Shown here: positions 30,799 through 33,457 of the stretch, in pieces
Layout: each line of letters starts with the position of its first letter
Numbering within the stretch: the first letter of the stretch is position 1
Assembly (NCBI GenBank): GCA_003693705.1
Contig: RBZT01000383.1
Span: 5,978 to 39,434 of the forward strand
Reading direction: 5' to 3'
Origin: Polymyxa betae
Taxonomy: Eukaryota > Endomyxa > Phytomyxea > Plasmodiophorida > Plasmodiophoridae
Length of the DNA stretch: 33,457 bases
Position numbers and translations under genes: made by a program
The notes under the pieces: model-generated
Database searches by the model: none
Told to the model about the DNA's origin: nothing
The model's input: only the letters and a program-made list of their open reading frames with translations

Positions 30799-31496
30799 AA
30801 GAATAATAAAACCTATCCAAATTATCGCTGCCGATGGATTATTGACTTCACAAACGAAGACCAACGCCTCGCTAACAAGATTGCCAAAGGTGACTTTGCA
30901 GCAGAAACTCTGTAGTCTGGAAGCACAACGAATGAAATTAAAGAAATGGTCCGATACGTTTTTCTTTGATGAAGCATGAGGCCATTTTCAATATTAAAGA
31001 CATTATAATCCAATGCAGTTTTGTTATGATCCCATCGGTGCGCTGCAGCAACGGCTAAATTGCACTCGACGGTGCCCAGATATCCACAAATCGACCACAG
31101 AATCGAATACACAGCAGTGCTATTCGATCAGCGCTGTTTTTGAATCGAATCTTGCGCCTTGTTTGTCGCTGCTAGCCTTCTTGTTTCTTGCACTATTCCC
31201 GGTTCCCATTTCTGAGAATATCCTTTATTTATTCTCCGGTTCATGACTGACAAGTTATGTGGACAATGCCGACGGGCGAAAAGCGTGCTGGCCTCTTCGC
31301 ACTGGTGGACATTGCTGCTGGTGAAGAAATCCTTTTGACTAAGGGCGAGAGTACCTGGACAAAAGCAATTTGACTTGCCTCTGCGGAACCGCCCGCTGCT
31401 ATTCTCGTCAATAAACAATTTTTTAATGATTAGTTGTATTGTTCGGCAATAAGTCGATTTGTCCGATGTGCGAATGCACATGCTGTGCATACAAGC
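30799..31496. other. No firm gene; possible post-SET remnant on the minus strand
   Basis: On the minus strand, about 31,335-31,430 reads LFIDENSSGRFRRGKSNCFC followed by PGTL, which resembles the end of a SET domain plus a post-SET CxC motif. It may be a further exon of the SET gene at 31,497-32,166, but I could not join it in phase. Nothing else was recognised. Confidence 0.35.
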
Positions 31497-32166
31497 TCAC
31501 GACGTTCGCGGCTTTCTGTGGGGTTGAACAATAATAACCGCAACCTTTTCGGTGTGCCCTGCGGCCTCAAACATTAATTTGCGTTGACGCTTATCGGTAA
31601 CATTTTGATGGATAAACGTGTTGTGCAACGCACGTAACGTTTTCGGAACGATACGATATTCTGGCGCCCATCTGGTTATCAACATTGATGAATATACCCA
31701 GCAACCAAGTAGATGACATACTCACTCCAAAGGAAGAAAGTACTCTAGTTCTGGGGATTTATGGAATCCCACGTACAGTTGGGTTCGCAACAGTGATTGG
31801 CGAAGCGAGCAACGCTGTCGTACTGCTGGGCATCAATATACATGCCGGCGTTCGTGGAATAGTAGTTGACAACATAAGCCGATCTCTGGGAGATCTCGGA
31901 CAGGTTGTCGTTATCGTAAACGATTCCGACATACTCCTGTACGAAATCATTCGTCGCAATACTTTCGGCCGCAAACAGTCCAAAACCGCGGTCTCCCGTG
32001 TCCTGAACTGCCACAGTCTTGACCAGGCGCTTCTGCATGCGTTGGTTGCAGCACCGAACGCCTGCCTGGCAGTATCTCGGATCACATTCCTTTAAGTGAT
32101 AAACACCTGCACAGCTGTCTCGATCATCGCAAATTTGTGTTTGTCCATCGCAACACAGCAGCAGTT
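31497..32166 (-). CDS. AWS-SET domain protein, histone lysine methyltransferase-like (partial model)
   Basis: Exon 32166-31773 and exon 31671-31497 are joined by a 101-nt GT-AG intron in phase 2. The first encodes a cysteine-rich AWS (associated-with-SET) module (CCDGQTQICDDRDSC, KECDPRYCQAGVRCCNQRMQ) and then the SET core (DRGFGLFAAESIATNDFVQE, then YVGIVYD; ARFANHCCEPNCT). This order is typical of SETD2/NSD/ASH1 enzymes, which methylate histone H3, often at K36. The RFxNHxCxPNC cofactor motif is kept. The usual ELTxDY motif is not evident after WAPEYRIVPKTLRAL, so the C-terminal part is either diverged, wrongly spliced here or decayed. The true N-terminus and upstream exons (beyond 32,166) were not found. 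Confidence 0.75.
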
Positions 32167-32350
32167 CTTAACCGGCTGGAAGCGTTAACAGCTGCGAGAT
32201 AAATGTATTGCAGACCCATTTTGATTTAGTCTACTGGAGTTTCATCTTGGTAGGGTAGTTTAGGCGAAGTGTAGTTACAGCCTATCAATATCAATCATTG
32301 GGAATAAACTGATGTAACTCATGACAATAGCGGAAAAGCGGACTGGCGCC

Positions 32351-32358
32351 GAAATGTC
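32351..32358. repeat. Left 8-bp target duplication of hAT element
   Basis: gaaatgtc, repeated exactly at 32,844-32,851. Confidence 0.85.
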
Positions 32359-32843
32359 TAGGGCTCCGACCGGGTACTAACGGGTCGAACCCGACCCGGT
32401 TTTCCGAGTCGGATAACGGGTAGTACCTGGTACCCGTCCATACCAAATCCAAAAAAAGTTGCAAACAGACAAAAAGATGATGGGACTTTATTTTTTCAGA
32501 CAGTACTTACCAAACATCAAAGAAGAGAAGGTTTCTGGTTTCAAAGAATGTCGCCGAAGCCCAATCACGTCACGGCCGCAATTGAATATTCGCTCGACAG
32601 CGACTGAAGAGCCCGGAGTCGACAAAATGTCTGTTGCCACAGCGCTGAGATTAGGAAACTGTTGGGCGTGCGCTTTCCAGTAATCTAAAGGATCAACTGC
32701 AGGATCCTCACATCGTAAATCGTAGAAACAAAGTCCGTGCCTATCAAACTACCCGACGGGTAGTCGAGTCGGGTACCACCCCCTATCCGTACCCGACCCG
32801 GTTTTTCCCGGTACTACTGTACCCGTACCCGGTCGGAGCCCTA
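32359..32843 (-). mobile_element. Short non-autonomous hAT transposon
   Basis: 485 bp flanked by an exact 8-bp target duplication (gaaatgtc), the length typical of hAT. The terminal inverted repeats start tagggctccgaccgggtac and are perfect for 19 bp. Further short CCCGACCCGG-type inverted motifs lie within both subterminal regions. Inside, on the minus strand, is the transposase C-terminal piece only, so it is an internal deletion derivative. Confidence 0.9.
32488..32748 (-). pseudogene. hAT transposase C-terminal (dimerisation) fragment
   Basis: An 87-codon frame (including its stop) on the minus strand containing DPLDYWKAHAQQFPNLSAVA, then STPGSSVAVERIF, then LRRHSLKPETFSSLMF. This is the hAT dimerisation region (W...FP.L, SsxxxER.F, R.sL.pe....L). 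The frame ends in TAA. It is bounded upstream by a stop and has no catalytic residues, so it is a remnant. Confidence 0.85.
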
Positions 32844-32851
32844 GAAATGTC
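32844..32851. repeat. Right 8-bp target duplication of hAT element
   Basis: Exact copy of 32,351-32,358. Confidence 0.85.
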
Positions 32852-33310
32852 CTAGGCGATGCAACGCGCAGGCCAACTGGAACCAGACTTCACGTTGCGG
32901 ATTTAAAGAATTATTTTTATGAAATACACATTGACTTAGATAGAAGGTATTTCAGATCATACCATTCACATAAATTGTTGCCAGCCCTACTCTGTATCTT
33001 TTTTAAAATAAACAAAATGTTTCTATTCTCAGTTCCTGCTTGAACTCATCAACTTCCAACAGTCGAAGTATTTGTAAAGCTAGCTAGCGCTCATCTTCTT
33101 CGTTACAACCCGACGTTGACACATCGGTGCTCAAGCAAAAAGAATCTTGAGTACAATCAGGTCGCAATTGATTTCCCGATCCTTGCTGCCCTCGACAGTT
33201 ATTGAATCGGCAATCAAATTGCTGAATGGCCAGAAGGCGGATCACGCGGTCGAAATCTCTCAAAACAAGAACGTTCGCAATACCCGCATCATTTCAACTT
33301 TGATACCGGT
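32852..33310. other. No recognised gene
   Basis: Short open frames only. A minus-strand frame ending CNEEDER near 33,090-33,110 could be the 3' end of a gene but has no family resemblance. Confidence 0.35.
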
Positions 33311-33340
33311 ACATACCGGAGAATCGATTCTCCGGTATGT
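33311..33340. repeat. 30-bp perfect palindrome
   Basis: acataccggagaatc is followed directly by its exact reverse complement. It could be a hairpin, a protein-binding site or a fused transposon end. Confidence 0.85.
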
Positions 33341-33389
33341 TTTCCGATTCTTACCTCTGGCCGGAGTCTGGACCCTTACCGTACACTCT

Positions 33390-33435
33390 CTTATAATTAA
33401 TACGGTCGGTGGAAGGCCTTTGTATTAATTATAAG
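33390..33435. repeat. 14-bp inverted repeat with 18-bp spacer
   Basis: cttataattaatac (33,390-33,403) and gtattaattataag (33,422-33,435) are exact reverse complements. The flank on the right reads ctcccttata on the minus strand, reminiscent of mariner/Stowaway-type ends; the element would run out of the window. Confidence 0.6.
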
Positions 33436-33457
33436 GGAGTATTTTTATAAGCAAAAT

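Noticed and set aside
31685-32095. Plus-strand frame of 136 codons over the SET gene
   Set aside because: It is antisense to the AWS-SET exon; the cysteine pattern on the minus strand is decisive.
1-33457. CRISPR arrays, prokaryotic operons, riboswitches
   Set aside because: No regularly spaced repeats; spliced genes and a eukaryotic tRNA with an internal promoter show this is a eukaryotic nuclear region.

Overview
The window is nuclear DNA of a eukaryote. It has a tRNA gene without intron, at least nine protein-coding genes, and genes cut by many short GT-AG introns (mostly 43-56 nt, a few of 70-219 nt). Remains of LINE, Ty1/copia, hAT and foldback elements lie between them. I cannot name the organism. 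A chitin synthase with QRRRW, EDRVL and WGTK motifs points to a fungus-like or oomycete-like lineage. A multi-cold-shock-domain (CSDE1/UNR-like) protein and PKA regulatory subunits with an alanine pseudosubstrate site are less typical of ordinary fungi. Candidates are an early-branching fungus or opisthokont, or a stramenopile. All gene models were spliced by eye, using GT-AG sites, reading-frame phase and family conservation.

Layout. Positions 1-9,334 are repeat-rich: perfect palindromes (51-118), foldback repeats (about 2,600-3,645), a 5'-truncated LINE with a 13-bp target duplication (4,041-6,075), a decayed hevein-like chitin-binding gene (about 6,385-7,614) and a copia remnant (about 8,424-8,900). 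A tRNA-Gly(UCC) follows at 9,335-9,404, then a two-exon F-box-like gene (10,256-11,645). A minus-strand block (12,329-22,619) carries, from low to high coordinate, the nine-exon cold-shock-domain gene, a short PH-domain protein, a multi-pass membrane protein, the ten-exon chitin synthase and a glucose-6-phosphate 1-epimerase-like gene with a 40-bp frame-breaking insertion.

A plus-strand block (23,446-30,798) holds a secreted His-rich protein, a DH-PH RhoGEF and a cluster of cAMP-dependent protein kinase regulatory subunit (PKA-R) units. Units 1 and 2 can be joined in frame by a typical 47-nt intron that removes the stop of unit 1. This would give one 712-residue protein with one dimerisation domain, two inhibitor sites and four cyclic-nucleotide-binding domains. 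Unit 3 is a separate gene whose first exon encodes a signal-peptide-like segment, followed by a degenerate inhibitor site and a single eroded cyclic-nucleotide-binding domain. This cluster is the most unusual feature of the window. The neighbouring RhoGEF carries a good PKA consensus site.

The right end holds an AWS-SET histone methyltransferase-like gene (minus strand), a 485-bp hAT element with 8-bp target duplications, and two further inverted repeats.
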